In this document: piece by piece, positions 1-9,140 of the stretch | How positions within the stretch are numbered: position 1 is the stretch's first letter | Layout of the letters: each line of letters opens with the position of its first letter | NCBI GenBank assembly: GCA_963930645.1 | Contig: OZ005649.1 | Location: 77,429,126-77,493,125 of the forward strand | Length of the DNA stretch: 64,000 nt | Source of the DNA: Salticus scenicus | Taxonomy: Eukaryota; Arthropoda; Arachnida; Araneae; Salticidae | Direction of reading: 5' to 3' | The notes under the pieces: model-generated | The model's input: the letters and a program-made list of their open reading frames with translations, nothing else | The model's database searches: none | What the model was told of the DNA's origin: nothing | Program-made: the position numbers and the translations under genes

Positions 1-30
1 CTTATTCGCTCTGAGCCTCTGTTTTTCAAA

Positions 31-825
31 ATGGAAATGTTTTCTTTCGACTCTCTGACCGACGAGCGATTTGACTATGACTATGCCGTAAAGCCTGGAT
101 GGAATGTCTTGAATACGTCTCGTCTTTCTCTCGAGTTATTATGCAATTATAATCGAGACATGTCCATGCCAGCTCCAAAACCAGTTTCCAGACCCTCTCC
201 AGTTTTCAAATCTAAACCCGTTCCAGTTTTCAAATCTAAACTCGTTCCAGTTCCAAGACCAGTTCCAGCTTCTAAATCTGTTCCAGTTCCAGTTCCAGTT
301 CCAGCTTCTAAATCTGTTCCAGTTCCAGTTCCAGTTCCAGTTCCAGCTTCTAAATCTGTTCCAGTTCCAGTTCCAGTTCCAGTTCCAGTTCCAGCTTCTA
401 AATCTGTTCAAGTTCCAGTTCCAGTTCCAGCTTCTAAATCTGTTCAAGTTCCAGTTCCAGTTCCAGCTTCTAAATCTGTTCAAGTTCCAGTTCCAGTTCC
501 AGCTTCAAGACCAGTTCCAGCTTCTAAATCTAAACCAGTTCCAGTTCAAATTTCAATACCCATGTCAGAGATGATTTATTTTAAAGTACCAAAGCTATTA
601 AGCCCGCTACCAAAATCTCCAGACGTAACAACTTATCGTGCCTGGAAGCCTCCACCGAAGATAGATTTCGTGGTACGACCTAAATTAAAAACTGCCGGCT
701 TTGAAGATCCAAGAATTCGAAGACGGCAGGGCATAGTCGTTCTCAAATCGGACGTCGATCTGAGAGATGGCAAATGTTACAGCCTCATACAAACAGAGGC
801 TAGAAAATACTACAGTTGGGTTTAA
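31..825 (+). CDS. Gene A: Val-Pro repeat protein, unknown function (left copy)
   Basis: The ORF is 264 aa from an ATG in good context (tcaaaATGG). Residues 1-50 are non-repetitive. About 52-175 are a low-complexity region built from Val-Pro dipeptides broken by ASKS spacers, encoded by an in-frame hexanucleotide microsatellite (GTTCCA)n. The last 90 residues are again complex and basic, with an Arg-rich patch near the C-terminus. I see no signal peptide or membrane segment and do not recognise a family. A structural or scaffold role would be only a guess. The start of the window removes its promoter, but the right-arm copy shows one. A T-flanked hairpin follows the stop after about 15 nt. It shares flanking signals with genes B-E, so it belongs to the same element. 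Confidence 0.75.
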   Translation: MEMFSFDSLTDERFDYDYAVKPGWNVLNTSRLSLELLCNYNRDMSMPAPKPVSRPSPVFKSKPVPVFKSKLVPVPRPVPASKSVPVPVPVPASKSVPVPVPVPVPASKSVPVPVPVPVPVPASKSVQVPVPVPASKSVQVPVPVPASKSVQVPVPVPASRPVPASKSKPVPVQISIPMSEMIYFKVPKLLSPLPKSPDVTTYRAWKPPPKIDFVVRPKLKTAGFEDPRIRRRQGIVVLKSDVDLRDGKCYSLIQTEARKYYSWV

Positions 826-840
826 ACCCAAACGATTTAT

Positions 841-915
841 AAAAAAATTGGGCCGAACGAAGTGTCTCATGGCAGATTCCTGTCTTTGACACTTCGTTCG
901 ACCCGTTTTTTTTGT
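841..915 (+). terminator. 3' hairpin of gene A (left)
   Basis: A run of A, then the stem GGGCCGAACGAAGTGTC paired with GACACTTCGTTCGACCC, then a run of T. The interior also partly pairs (GGCAGA with TCTGTC-like). The stop codon is just upstream. The same stem follows genes C, D and E with small changes, so it is a conserved 3' signal and not a chance palindrome. The most likely roles are transcription termination or 3' processing. A pre-miRNA-like product is a second option. Confidence 0.75.
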
Positions 916-927
916 AACAATTATATT

Positions 928-950
928 GCCAATATTGGATGCGTACCGAT
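928..950 (+). promoter_or_regulatory. CCAATATTGG downstream element (gene A, left)
   Basis: GCCAATATTGGATGCGTAC lies about 15 nt after the T-run of the hairpin. Near-identical elements follow the hairpins of genes B, C, D and E at 27874 and equivalent places, so hairpin plus palindrome forms a two-part 3' end. Confidence 0.55.
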
Positions 951-959
951 TTGTACTTT

Positions 960-1240
960 AAGATTTTGAATGGATACTTAAGATTTTGAATGGATACATT
1001 TATAACTGAAGTCCCTGAGATATAAATTTATATATAAACTATTATCAACCAACTTAAAAAAATTTCAAGATTGGCAAAAAAATATTATTTTGAAATCAAA
1101 AACTATAAAATCGAAATGATAAATTTTGAAAAATTTTCCAGATTGGTGAAAAATGGCAAAGTCCCAAAAAAATAGTATCTTGAAAAAATTATAGAAATAT
1201 AAAATCAACCAAAGACACTTTAGCATGATATATATATGTT
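960..1240. other. AT-rich gap between genes A and B
   Basis: No ORF was found. It contains a short direct duplication (aagattttgaatggatac) at about 959-997 and AT-rich sequence. It ends in a leftward TATA (about 1228-1238) of the palindromic block that follows. Confidence 0.5.
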
Positions 1241-1242
1241 AG

Positions 1243-1269
1243 CTAATGTCAATCAACCAATCACCCAAC

Positions 1270-1304
<35 letters not shown>

Positions 1305-1342
1305 TTTTTTTTTTTTTAAGGTTGGTTGATTAGTTGATTGAC
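1243..1342. promoter_or_regulatory. Poly(A)-poly(T) palindrome with CCAACC/GGTTGG arms, no. 1
   Basis: About 28 A are followed by about 18 T. They are enclosed by GTCAATCAACCAA-type and GGTTGGTTGATT-type arms. The symmetry continues outward through TATATATA and CATGCTAAAGT on both sides (about 1204-1376). TATA boxes therefore point outward both ways. The rightward one (1354) has TCATTG with its A at 1386, a spacing of 32 nt. Confidence 0.7.
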
Positions 1343-1353
1343 TCTAGATAACC

Positions 1354-1602
1354 TATATATATCATGCTAAAGTATCTACACTATCATTGTCCAGCAATGC
1401 TTATTTGTTTCAGCGTCTATAAAAATCTTTACCGCATCCTGTTTCCGTAGCAAATGAGTTATGCAATATCCTGTTTTCGCGTTCAGCGACAATAATTCTA
1501 TAAATAGCCTTATCTTATCCTGTTTTCGTAGAAAATGAGTTATGCAACATCCTGCCTTCAGATCGACTATATAAGCTCTGCCATTCGATCGAATAGTCAT
1601 TC
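1354..1602 (+). promoter_or_regulatory. Promoter region of gene B (left)
   Basis: The upstream start signal is TATATATA at 1354 with TCATTG at 1384. The proximal one is TATATAA at 1568 with TCATTC at 1597, a TATA-to-initiator-A distance of 31 nt. Between them are two copies of a motif like GCATAACTCATTTTCTACG with CAGGAT on the opposite strand, and further TATAAATA sequences. The 5' leader from 1599 to the ATG at 1694 is about 95 nt. A copy of this region without the gene occurs at 28107-28433. Confidence 0.65.
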
Positions 1603-1693
1603 TCTCTTCGGAGCTTGAACTGCTAACATGTAAAAGCATCAATGCTCTGTGAAGAAACTTAAAGCGGCTAACGCTCTTCATAACCTTTTCGGA

Positions 1694-3034
1694 ATGACTG
1701 AACCTTTTCCGAAAATTCTTTCGACTTCTGTCAAGAAGCTGAAGAAATATCCTCATTTCCAAACGATGATGGGAGAAGTCCATATGTTCTGCCTACATCT
1801 GACACCTGATCATAAAATTTCGTTTAAAAAACGTACTCTGACGGACAAGATCCTGAATACGATTCCAGCAATTGGCAGAGAGGCCAAGACAATCTATCCG
1901 CTGAGACCTCAAGACATAAAATGGATCACTGTTATGAACAGATTCAAAAGACCCCCCAGCGAAGCCAACAGAGTCAACGCTGATATGAGAATTGGTTTCA
2001 AGTGTCCCCATAACCAATTTCTGGTGAAAGGTCATTTCACGTTTGGACAGAGAACGGTTGGGCAAGGATGCGCCCATATTATCCAGACGTTGGACGCACC
2101 ATTGTTATTCTATGTGAGACCCCCCAACGAGACACGAGTGAGATCTGACAGCAGATATTTCTCAGGGGACAAGCTTCACTTCTACGAAAGGTTCATATTG
2201 ATTGCTCGCTCGAGCTACAAGATACCTGCTGGCACTACCTATATTTTATTTACGACCCAAAAGAATTTCTTCAGTCTACATGTTGTGCGGGAGAGCTTGA
2301 AGCTGGGTTTCAAGGTAAAAAATCCGTTGGTAGAAAGAATTACGAAAATAGATGGGATGTATGAGGTATCTGTGCCAACACCTATGATACCTCATATGGA
2401 TGATGATGACGAGCCACCCTCTGAATATATTCAAACAGCTCCAATCTCAGAGCCAGAACCATCCCAAGAACCATCCCAAGAGCCAGAGCCAGAAACCGAT
2501 TTGCCAGAAATCTATTTGCCGACGAACCCCCCTGTTGTATTGGACAAAACAATAACCGTGGTCACTACAAATTATGCAGAACAATATAACTCTCAAATCT
2601 GGAAAGTATTGAAAGATCCCCTTAAAAACAACTTCGTACGTACCTACGGGCCTGATCTACCTGGAATGGATATGAGAACTGCATCGGTAAAACGTAAGGC
2701 CGAAAAGAATCCCAAGCGTTTAAAGAAAGCTAAGCTCACTTTCAAGGACACTGCAACAAATACAGAGCCTGAAACTAGAGAACCAGAGCCTGCACCTATT
2801 GCAAATCCAGAGCCTGCACCTATTGAACATTCAATACCTTTTGTTGAAAATCCAGGATTTCATAGTGAATGGCCTATTCAAAGCCCAGCGGTACCTGAAG
2901 ATCTTAATAATATAGTATGCTCTCCCATGCCAGATCAGCTACTACTAGACTCTATGATGAAAGATCTCCTGACACCTGGCACTCTAGAATATATAATAGA
3001 TGAGTCCAAACAGCCAAATTACATATCACTCTAA
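1694..3034 (+). CDS. Gene B: nuclear, transcription-regulator-like protein (left copy)
   Basis: 446 aa from the first in-frame ATG. The open frame runs back to 1634, but only a GTG (1649) lies there, so I start at 1694. Residues 1-235 look like one folded domain, rich in aromatic and beta-type residues. An acidic DDDDE stretch begins at 236, followed by Glu-Pro repeats. At 333-350 is a bipartite basic signal (KRKAEKNPKRLKKAK). Another Glu-Pro repeat lies at about 360-385. The tail is acidic and hydrophobic (DQLLLDSMMKDLL) like an activation domain. The layout suggests a nuclear DNA-binding or regulatory protein. That is inference from composition, because I recognise no domain. It has a TATA/initiator promoter, and a hairpin follows the stop. 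Confidence 0.75.
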   Translation: MTEPFPKILSTSVKKLKKYPHFQTMMGEVHMFCLHLTPDHKISFKKRTLTDKILNTIPAIGREAKTIYPLRPQDIKWITVMNRFKRPPSEANRVNADMRIGFKCPHNQFLVKGHFTFGQRTVGQGCAHIIQTLDAPLLFYVRPPNETRVRSDSRYFSGDKLHFYERFILIARSSYKIPAGTTYILFTTQKNFFSLHVVRESLKLGFKVKNPLVERITKIDGMYEVSVPTPMIPHMDDDDEPPSEYIQTAPISEPEPSQEPSQEPEPETDLPEIYLPTNPPVVLDKTITVVTTNYAEQYNSQIWKVLKDPLKNNFVRTYGPDLPGMDMRTASVKRKAEKNPKRLKKAKLTFKDTATNTEPETREPEPAPIANPEPAPIEHSIPFVENPGFHSEWPIQSPAVPEDLNNIVCSPMPDQLLLDSMMKDLLTPGTLEYIIDESKQPNYISL

Positions 3035-3049
3035 AAATATTAAAAATTT

Positions 3050-3142
3050 AAAAAATTTGGGTCAAACGAGGCTTCCTCATGTCAGATTTGTCATTATGAC
3101 TTATCTTGACGATGGAAGCCTCGTTTGACCCATTTTTTTTAA
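3050..3142 (+). terminator. 3' hairpin of gene B (left)
   Basis: The stem TGGGTCAAACGAGGCTTCC pairs with its complement around 3114-3132 and is flanked by A/T runs. It is the same design as the hairpins of A and C-E, but with a diverged stem and a longer loop. CCAATATTGG follows at 3155-3164. Confidence 0.75.
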
Positions 3143-3164
3143 ATCTATCTCCTACCAATATTGG

Positions 3165-3535
3165 ATTTGTAAAAAAAATAACTTATAAATTTTATGAGTA
3201 GACAAATGAAAATTGTCTAAGCCGTTCAAAAGAATCGCTTAAAGCGGCTTCAGCTATGCCATCCTATCGATTGGACCTGCAAACGGGACAGCCAACATTA
3301 TCCATAAAAATTTAACCTCGATAAAATTGAAACGGGACAAATGTAGCTTTTAAATTGAGATGCTGAGCCAGAAAAACTGAACGCGTAGAGATTAGCAGCT
3401 CATATTGTAAAAATTTAAACGTAATTATGAAAATAGTTTTAACGAGATCCAATGATAGAGATCCAAAAAAACTTTAGTAACCAATCGTTTGGTCATGACA
3501 ATTGAAAAGCGAATCTTGATGAACGAGGAAAAGAT
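3165..3535. other. Gap with dispersed gene-end fragments
   Basis: No convincing ORF. It contains repeat phrases found many times in 3.2-14 kb, such as CAGCTATGCAAGAGG-like and AAACGGGACA-like segments. Near its right end a leftward TATATATATC is followed by TTCATC, again at initiator spacing. Confidence 0.45.
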
Positions 3536-3539
3536 ATAT

Positions 3540-3563
3540 ATATCAACCAACCAACCAACCTTG

Positions 3564-3595
<32 letters not shown>

Positions 3596-3632
3596 TTTTT
3601 TTTTTTTTTTTTTTTTCAAGGTTGGTTGGTTT
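3540..3632. promoter_or_regulatory. Poly(A)-poly(T) palindrome with AACC/GGTT arms, no. 2
   Basis: The arms are AACCAACCAACCTTG and CAAGGTTGGTTGG around A(n)T(n). Outward TATATATA boxes occur on both sides (about 3533 leftward, about 3641 rightward). The rightward one leads to CTCTCATTGTC and a leader shared with other copies. Confidence 0.7.
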
Positions 3633-3713
3633 GACTGGCTATATATAATTATCTATTTGCCTCCACACTCTCATTGTCTCTCAACATTTGTCCGCAACGG
3701 TTGTCTAGTCATT

Positions 3714-3791
3714 ATGTCTCGTAATGACAAATATGATAAATTTGAACCTGTATCTGAAACAGGATTCCATCCAATCGTGTCCAAATGCTAG
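3714..3791 (+). CDS. Micro-ORF MSRN-type, 25 codons, possibly a decayed gene start
   Basis: It opens with ATGTCTCGTAATG, 20-25 nt after the CGGTTGTCTAGTC leader of an orphan promoter, and encodes 25 aa. The same leader and first codons recur at about 7908 (28 codons), 9189 (24 codons) and 6467 (6 codons), each with a different downstream sequence. They are therefore best read as start regions of lost genes, not conserved peptides. Confidence 0.3.
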   Translation: MSRNDKYDKFEPVSETGFHPIVSKC

Positions 3792-4390
3792 ATCTTCCCA
3801 TTTTAAATGAAACCTGTTAAGTTTGATCGTGGCACAGTCGTCGTGTCGATCTTAAACTTGGATCGCTTGGCCATCCAAGAAGTCTTCATGAGTCAAGCTG
3901 AGTGCATCCCGAAACAAACTAATCAAAACCTGAAACAATTGTTGCGTAGAGAGAATCCGTAAAAATTTAACTAGAGGTCTCTATAAAATTTAAATTGCTG
4001 AGAGTTGTCACGACAAATGTAGCAATGAACGCTGGAAAATTTAAATGTAATTATGAAAATAGTATTAACCATTCGTTGAGTAGCATGACAAATGAAAATT
4101 GAAACGTAATTAGGAAATTAGTATCAAGATTAGCTTTTCAATTTAATCCTGACCTTTTTCGAGTTTTGTCCAGATGCTATAAAATTGAAACAGGTGTATC
4201 TGAAACATTATTCAATCCAAATGCTAGGGCCTTCTCATTTTAAATGAAACCTGTTAATATTGATCGTCTTAAACGTGGATCACTTGGCCATCCACGAAAC
4301 CCTCATGAAAATTGAAACCGGCTGAGTGCTATCCTGAAACAGGTATCACGACAAATTGATATGTACGCTTGAAATCTGAAAGATATATAA
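3792..4390. other. Gap of degenerate repeat modules
   Basis: Two imperfect copies of a roughly 300-bp segment. The shared phrases include AAATGAAACCTGTTAA, GGATCGCTTGGCCATCCA and CGTAATTA. No ORF longer than a few tens of codons looks real. Confidence 0.45.
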
Positions 4391-4495
4391 CCCGTCAAGG
4401 TCACACGAGTCAAGCTTCAAGGTCACAAAAAAAAAAAAAAAAAAAAAAAATTTCAAAGATTTTTTTTTTTTCTTTTTATGTGACCTTGAGCGTGG
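4391..4495. promoter_or_regulatory. Poly(A)-poly(T) palindrome with TCAAGGTCA arms, no. 3
   Basis: TCAAGGTCA occurs at 4395-4403 and 4417-4425. Its complement TGACCTTGA is at 4481-4489, on the far side of the A(n)T(n) core. TCAAGGTCA is the classic extended half-site for monomeric nuclear receptors of the FTZ-F1/ERR type. A TATATAA lies just left (about 4383). Confidence 0.6.
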
Positions 4496-4920
4496 CTCGT
4501 CTATTGCTTACGTACCTTTCTTTTTTTTTTCAAAGTTGGCCATTTCAAACTGACTGTGAAATTTTTTTCAAAGTCCACGCGTTTTACCTTTCTATTTTCA
4601 AAATTACATTTAAAGTTTTATGGCCCAGCTCCTGTTTCAGATAACCCTCAGCCCGTTTCAATTTTATCTCCATTTTAAATTTTTACGTGCTAAGCGATAT
4701 GTCTTCGTTTTCAAGATTCTTGCTAAGCGATATGTCTTCGTTTCAACATGGCACCTGACTCAATTTTATCATGGCCTCTTGCATAGCTGATCCACGTTTG
4801 AGCGACAAGCTAAATTGAATTCAATGCAAGGGATTCACGTTAACAGATACCGTAGCGCTGAGAGACGTTCAAAATCTATTGTGAGTCATCTTAAAAGATA
4901 CCATAGAGGGTCACGTTAAA
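4496..4920. other. Gap of degenerate repeat modules
   Basis: It includes a 22-bp direct duplication (GCTAAGCGATATGTCTTCG, twice at about 4690-4742) and fragments shared with 5870-6010 in inverted orientation. No gene seen. Confidence 0.45.
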
Positions 4921-4924
4921 CGAT

Positions 4925-5545
4925 ACCATAGCGTGGCGTAAAATATTATCAGCCAATGGAGGGTTAAAAGATACAATAGAATGGAAGAAATACAAAAGTT
5001 AAAAATAAATTGGTAAAACCTTTAGGGTTTCGTTGGAAAGGTTTAGTAATATTTAATTTTAAATTTTAAGCTCAATATTATCTTGAGTCAAAATGTAAGT
5101 TCGTTATCTGGCTTCAATGAAATGGAATAAAGACAAAAGTTATAATAAATTGGGGGAAAGATTTAGGGTTTCGTTGGAAAGGTTTAGTAAATTTTAATGT
5201 TAAATTTAATGTTGACATTTTATCGAGGTCAATACCATAGCGTGGCGTAAAATATTATCAGCCAATGGAGGGTTAAAAGATACAATAGAATGGAAGAAAT
5301 ACAAAAGTTAAAAGTAAATTGGTAAAACCTTTAGGGTTTCGTTGGAAAGGTTTAGTAATATTTAATTTTAAATTTTAAGTTCAATATTATCTTGAGTCAA
5401 AATGTAAGTTCGTTATCTGGCTTCAATTTTCAAGGAAATGGAATAAAGACAAAAGTTATAATAAATTGGGGAAAAGATTTAGGGTTTCGTTGGAAAGGTT
5501 TAGTAAATTTTAATGATAAATTTAATTTTGACATTTTATCCAGGT
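4925..5545. repeat. Tandem duplication, about 300 bp x 2
   Basis: The copies run from about 4925 to 5226 and 5228 to 5545. Each starts with CCATAGCGTGGCGTAAAAT and holds two subunits marked by TTTAGGGTTTCGTTGGAAAGG. The mirror array lies at about 16515-17135. Short ORFs here are shadows of the repeat. Confidence 0.7.
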
Positions 5546-6260
5546 CAAATGTAGATGACATTCCTATTCACGGGGGTTTCACTCTTGGAAATTGAATTTT
5601 CTAATTGCCAGGAAAACTTTCAAAAAGAGATTTTTCAATTCTGCCTGACCAACTGTAACAAATTACCAAGTTCAGTCGGGTCCGTAAAATGTTGCTACCA
5701 ACATTGGTATTGTAAAAAAATAACTTATAAAATTTTATCAGATTTGATAAGCTTATCTTGACGATGGCCCAGTTTTTTAAATGCTACCAATATTGTAAAA
5801 AAATAAGTTATAAAATTTATCAGATATAGTATTTATCAGGCAGTCTTTCGATTTTGACCGTTCAAAGGTATCGTTTAACATGAATCTGGCTTCAGCTATG
5901 CAAGAGGCTATGATAAAATTGAGTCAAGTGAATCTGAAACAGGTTTTATTTGTCATGTCAAAATGAAGACATATCGCTTAGCAGGACCCTTGAAAACGGA
6001 CGGCAGGCGTAAAATTTCAAACTGGCATTGTTGCGTAGAGAGAAAATTTTAACAAGAGGTCTCTATAAAATTCATATTGCTGAGAGTTGTCACGACAAAT
6101 GTAGCAATGGACGCTGTCAAATGTAATTATGCAAATGGTATTAACCATTCGTTGAGTAGCATGACCAATGAAACATGACAAATGAAACGTAATTAGGAAA
6201 ATAGTATTAACCAAATGGACTACAGATTAAGGAAGGGACAAATAAATAATTATATATAGA
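5546..6260. other. Gap with two CCAATATTGG-type gene-end remnants
   Basis: Around 5690-5725 and 5785-5820 are ACCAACATTGGTATTG and ACCAATATTG, each followed by the TAAAAAAATAACTTATAAA seen after gene B. They look like duplicated 3' ends of gene B-like units. No complete ORF. Confidence 0.4.
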
Positions 6261-6261
6261 C

Positions 6262-6324
6262 AATCAAGTTTCAAGGTCACATGAAACAAGCTTCAAGGTC
6301 ACACGAAAAAAAAAAAAAAAAAAT

Positions 6325-6355
<31 letters not shown>

Positions 6356-6398
6356 ACCTTGAAGTTTGTTTCGTGTGACCTTGAAGCTTGTCTATATT
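6262..6398. promoter_or_regulatory. Poly(A)-poly(T) palindrome with doubled TCAAGGTCA arms, no. 4
   Basis: Two TCAAGGTCA sites on the left (about 6271 and 6293) and two TGACCTTGA sites on the right (about 6354 and 6376) flank A(n)T(n). The inner edge has a GTGTGTGTGTG run on the right side only. TATATATAG lies at the left border and CTATATTTAATATGG at the right. Confidence 0.65.
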
Positions 6399-6567
6399 TA
6401 ATATGGCTAACATAACCATAACCTCATTGTGTCTCGACATTTGCCAGCAACGGTCGTCTAGTCACTATGCCTCGTAATGTATTTTAAGTAAGATGTACGT
6501 TTTCATGAAATCAGAATGATATCATGGGTTTTATAGAATATAATAAAATAAATTAAATAAAATATTA

Positions 6568-6668
6568 GAAATAAAATATATTTTTTATCTGTATTTATAC
6601 ATGCAGACATTTCCGCTTCGCGGAAATGTCTGCATGTTTAAATACAGATAAAAAATATATTTTATTTC
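6568..6668. terminator. Near-perfect 50-bp-arm hairpin (left copy)
   Basis: The arms GAAATAAAATATATTTTTTA... and their complement meet at TTCCGCTTCGCGGAA. Other copies are at 15381-15481 and 23281-23379. The third copy starts 5 nt after the stop of a small ORF, which suggests a second class of 3' hairpin. A cruciform or replication role is possible but unsupported. Confidence 0.65.
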
Positions 6669-6669
6669 A

Positions 6670-7110
6670 TACTCAATTATAGGGTCTCGTAAAGAGTTTC
6701 ATCTCGCTGATTTCGAGTTTCGGCTTGTCGTATGTCGCAACAGTCTTGCTACAACCTGCACGTTTCCCACGATGCCAAATATCTTATAATTTAGTTCAGT
6801 TTGTTTGCCGAGCTCGAAATACGTCGTTCTACCGTTGATCAGATGCATTCAGTGGGTTCTTCACAAGACTTGAAATTTTTGGACACGGGCAGCACCCAAT
6901 TCAATATTATTTCTGTTAAATGTTTAATTTGGATGCTCCACTAATAAACTCCATTGGGACCTTGATAAGCCAGCTTAAATATCTCTGATCTAAGAGTTTG
7001 GTTCGTCAAAGTACCAATGTAGCCAATACTAGCTTATAATCGCTCGGCAGCGATATAAAAATGATTCCCACCCGCATCTTTGAAAGAACATTCGGACCGG
7101 TCCTAACGAC
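6670..7110 (-). pseudogene. Possible decayed ORF upstream of the hairpin (left copy)
   Basis: On the minus strand a frame of 49 codons without an ATG ends about 30 nt before the hairpin. Its right-arm equivalent is 15201-15350. It contains Tyr-Lys-Ile-Phe-Gly-Ile, which loosely recalls the Thr-Arg-Ile-Phe-Gly-Leu motif of gene D. The rest is non-coding in my reading. Confidence 0.25.
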
Positions 7111-7440
7111 CATGAGATAGAGTACCAATATTGTACCTATTCTAATTTGAAGGGATATGGTTTAGCTATAATATAATTTTGTATCTTGATAAAATATACA
7201 GACTCTATAGATAAATTTAAGAGATCTGAGTTTAAAATTTTAATTTTTTCGTTTAAAATTTACATTTTTTCTGTAAAATTTAAAAATTTTAATGACTAAG
7301 CTAGAGATAGAGTACCAATATTGTACCTATTCTAATTTTTAAGGGATATGGCTTCTCTATAAGATAAATATGTATCTTGGTAAAATATACAGACTCGATA
7401 GCTAAATTTAAGAGATCTGAGTTTAAAATTTTAATTCTAT
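7111..7440. repeat. Duplicated AT-rich segment with ACCAATATTG, about 190 bp x 2
   Basis: Two copies start with GATAGAGTACCAATATTG and continue through AAATTTAAGAGATCTGAG. The same block recurs at 14600-14935, 23700-24040 and, in three tandem copies, at 25690-26165. It resembles the DNA following gene hairpins, so it may be an amplified gene-end fragment. Confidence 0.6.
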
Positions 7441-7744
7441 ATCTTTTCTCTTGAGACATTTGAAACTTACCGGGTTTGGTTTTACGCTTCTACCAAATTT
7501 GATTATGCCATTGCACAACAAAGCCAGGCATTCATTTTATGTTTATCAGACCTCTGATAGTCTTTAGCTAAAATTAAAACTTGCCTTTGCAAAGTGGACA
7601 ACAGCCATACAAATACGATATAACTGGAGACCAAAAATTAAACAGCCGTCATGTAGCAATCTAAAAAAATTATGCTGGATTGAAATTATTCAAGCTGCTT
7701 ATATAAAGTTAATTTAAGCAAGATGACCTTGAAAATATAGCCAG

Positions 7745-7843
7745 TCAAGTTTCAAGGTCACATGAAAAAAAAAAAAAAAAAAAAAAATTTTTTTTTTTTT
7801 TTTCACAGTTGGTTGGTTGGTTGATAATCTTGTCTATATATAA
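7745..7843. promoter_or_regulatory. Poly(A)-poly(T) palindrome with mixed arms, and orphan promoter, no. 5
   Basis: The left arm carries TCAAGGTCA (about 7752). The right arm carries GTTGGTTGGTTGG, so the two arm types are interchangeable. The rightward TATATATAA (7835) is followed by TCATTG with its A at 7868, 33 nt away, then the leader CGACATTTGCCAGCAACGG. Confidence 0.65.
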
Positions 7844-7907
7844 TATGGCTAACGTGACTACACCCTCATTGTGTCTCGACATTTGCCAGCAACGGTCGTC
7901 TAGTCAC

Positions 7908-7994
7908 TATGTCTCGTAATGGGTTTTCAGCAAGATGTACATTGATGGACACTAGAGAGTTAGATTTTTCTATAAAAGCCTATGATCTATTCTG
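7908..7994 (+). CDS. Micro-ORF MSRN-type, 28 codons
   Basis: It opens with ATGTCTCGTAATGGG after the shared leader and ends at a TGA near 7994. Its counterpart at 9189 shares 13 codons and then shifts frame, which argues against selection on the peptide. Confidence 0.25.
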
Positions 7995-8164
7995 ATTTCA
8001 TGAAAACCTACAGTATTTTGTCATTTGTCAGACAAAAGTCTTGTTTTCAAAGCCAATAATGTATAAATATCGCTATCCCATCCTGTTTTAAAGGAAATGG
8101 GTTTAGACATCAGGAGCTAGTTTATGCATGACCTTACAGTAGAAGAAATAAATTCCACTCCCAC

Positions 8165-8222
8165 CCACCCTAATAGATATACTATATATATACTATATAT
8201 ATAGACTACAGCGCCATCTACA
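8165..8222. promoter_or_regulatory. TATA-dyad with CTCF-core-like site
   Basis: A repeated TATATATA segment is followed by GCGCCATCT (8211-8219), which reads AGATGGCGC on the minus strand. That string matches the core of the CTCF motif known from Drosophila and vertebrates (AGRKGGCGC). The block recurs at 9488, 10997, 12525, 13820 and 23639. Confidence 0.45.
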
Positions 8223-8232
8223 ATAATTGGCT

Positions 8233-8362
8233 AAAGAAATATAACTTTAGAAGCCAACTGAGAAATATAGCTTTAGAAGCCAACTGAGAAATATAGCTTT
8301 AGAAGCCAACTGAGAAATATAGCTTTAGAAGCCAACTGAGAAATATAGCTTTAGAAGCCAAC
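8233..8362. repeat. 26-bp tandem repeat x 5 (left)
   Basis: The unit is about GAAATATAGCTTTAGAAGCC plus AACTGA. The mirror copy is at 13675-13806. Related, more degenerate arrays lie at 9530-9640, 10850-10985 and 12390-12505. Confidence 0.8.
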
Positions 8363-9025
8363 TTCATCAACGAGAATGAAACATGTTAATTTTGATCATG
8401 TCTATCTTAAATATGGATCGCTTGGCCATTCAAGAAGCCTTCATGAAAATTAAAACCGGCTCCATGACAAAACGTAGCAATTAGATGTTTGAACTGAGTC
8501 CATAACCTTTTACAGTTTCCCTTTAAAATTTGTCTAAGCTATAGTAGTCTGTTCAAAAGAATCGTTTAAACGTGGATCAGCTATGCAAGAGGTCATGATA
8601 AAACTGAGTCCTGTATCTGAAACAGGTCAAAACGAAGACCTGGCAATTGAAAACGGGGCATCGCTTAGCAGGAAAAATTTAAAATTTAAACGAGCTGGAC
8701 CATAAACGTAACCATTGAATTTTAAATGCTGGGTCATGCTTAGCAGTAGCAGCCCACATTGTAAAAATAATATTTACGAGATACAATGACAAAGCGACAA
8801 ATGAAAAGCTTAAAAAGTCCGTGCCAGTCTATAGCATCATTTTAAATGAAACCATTGAGCCATTAGGAGGCCTTGCTTACTGAACAAATCTATAGGTGAA
8901 ATCTGAAAGACGTAGAGAGTAGCAGCCCATATTGTAAAAATTTAAAATTATAAAATTCAAAAGTGGATATGTAGGAAGGGTTAAGTTTCAAAGTCACATG
9001 ACCAACAAACTAACTAACCAACAAA
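8363..9025. other. Gap of degenerate repeat modules
   Basis: A module shared with 9830-10416, the spacer and the right arm. Its phrases are GGATCGCTTGGCCATTCA, GTCTAAGCTATAGTAGTC and CGTTTAAACGTGGATCAG. No gene seen. Confidence 0.5.
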
Positions 9026-9027
9026 CT

Positions 9028-9140
9028 TGAAATGAACCAACCAACCAACCTTGAAAAAAAAAAAAAAAAAAAAAAATTTTTTTTTTTTTTCAGGTGCCAC
9101 GCCCACCCTTGAAGCTTGTCTATATATAATATGGCTAACG
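9028..9140. promoter_or_regulatory. Poly(A)-poly(T) palindrome no. 6 with orphan promoter
   Basis: The left arm is AACCAACCAACCTTG. The right arm is CAGGTGCCACGCCCACCC, so symmetry is limited to the core. A rightward TATATATAA and CCTCATTGTGTC leader follow (about 9119-9160). Confidence 0.6.

Noticed and set aside
139..483. Antisense ORF rich in Asn-Trp-Arg-Phe opposite gene A (and mirror 21576-21920)
   Set aside because: It is the complement of the Val-Pro hexanucleotide repeat. The open frame is a by-product of the repeat.
1376..1783. 135-aa antisense ORF over the 5' end and promoter of gene B (mirror 20279-20686), conserved in both arms
   Set aside because: It covers the gene B promoter repeats and leader, and its internal peptide repeat simply translates the duplicated promoter motif. 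Conservation equals that of the surrounding arm.
1793..2077. 94-aa antisense ORF inside gene B
   Set aside because: Shadow frame of gene B. It has no promoter or hairpin of its own.
3425..3791. ORFs made mostly of Lys and Phe runs across A/T palindromes (also 4369, 9536, 11257, 12142, 17506, 22342-22805, 24204)
   Set aside because: They are translations of poly(A)/poly(T) tracts. Only the short MSRN tail at 3714 starts after a promoter-like leader.
4976..5540. TTTAGGG string recalling plant-type telomere repeat
   Set aside because: Single occurrences inside a 300-bp duplication, never in tandem.
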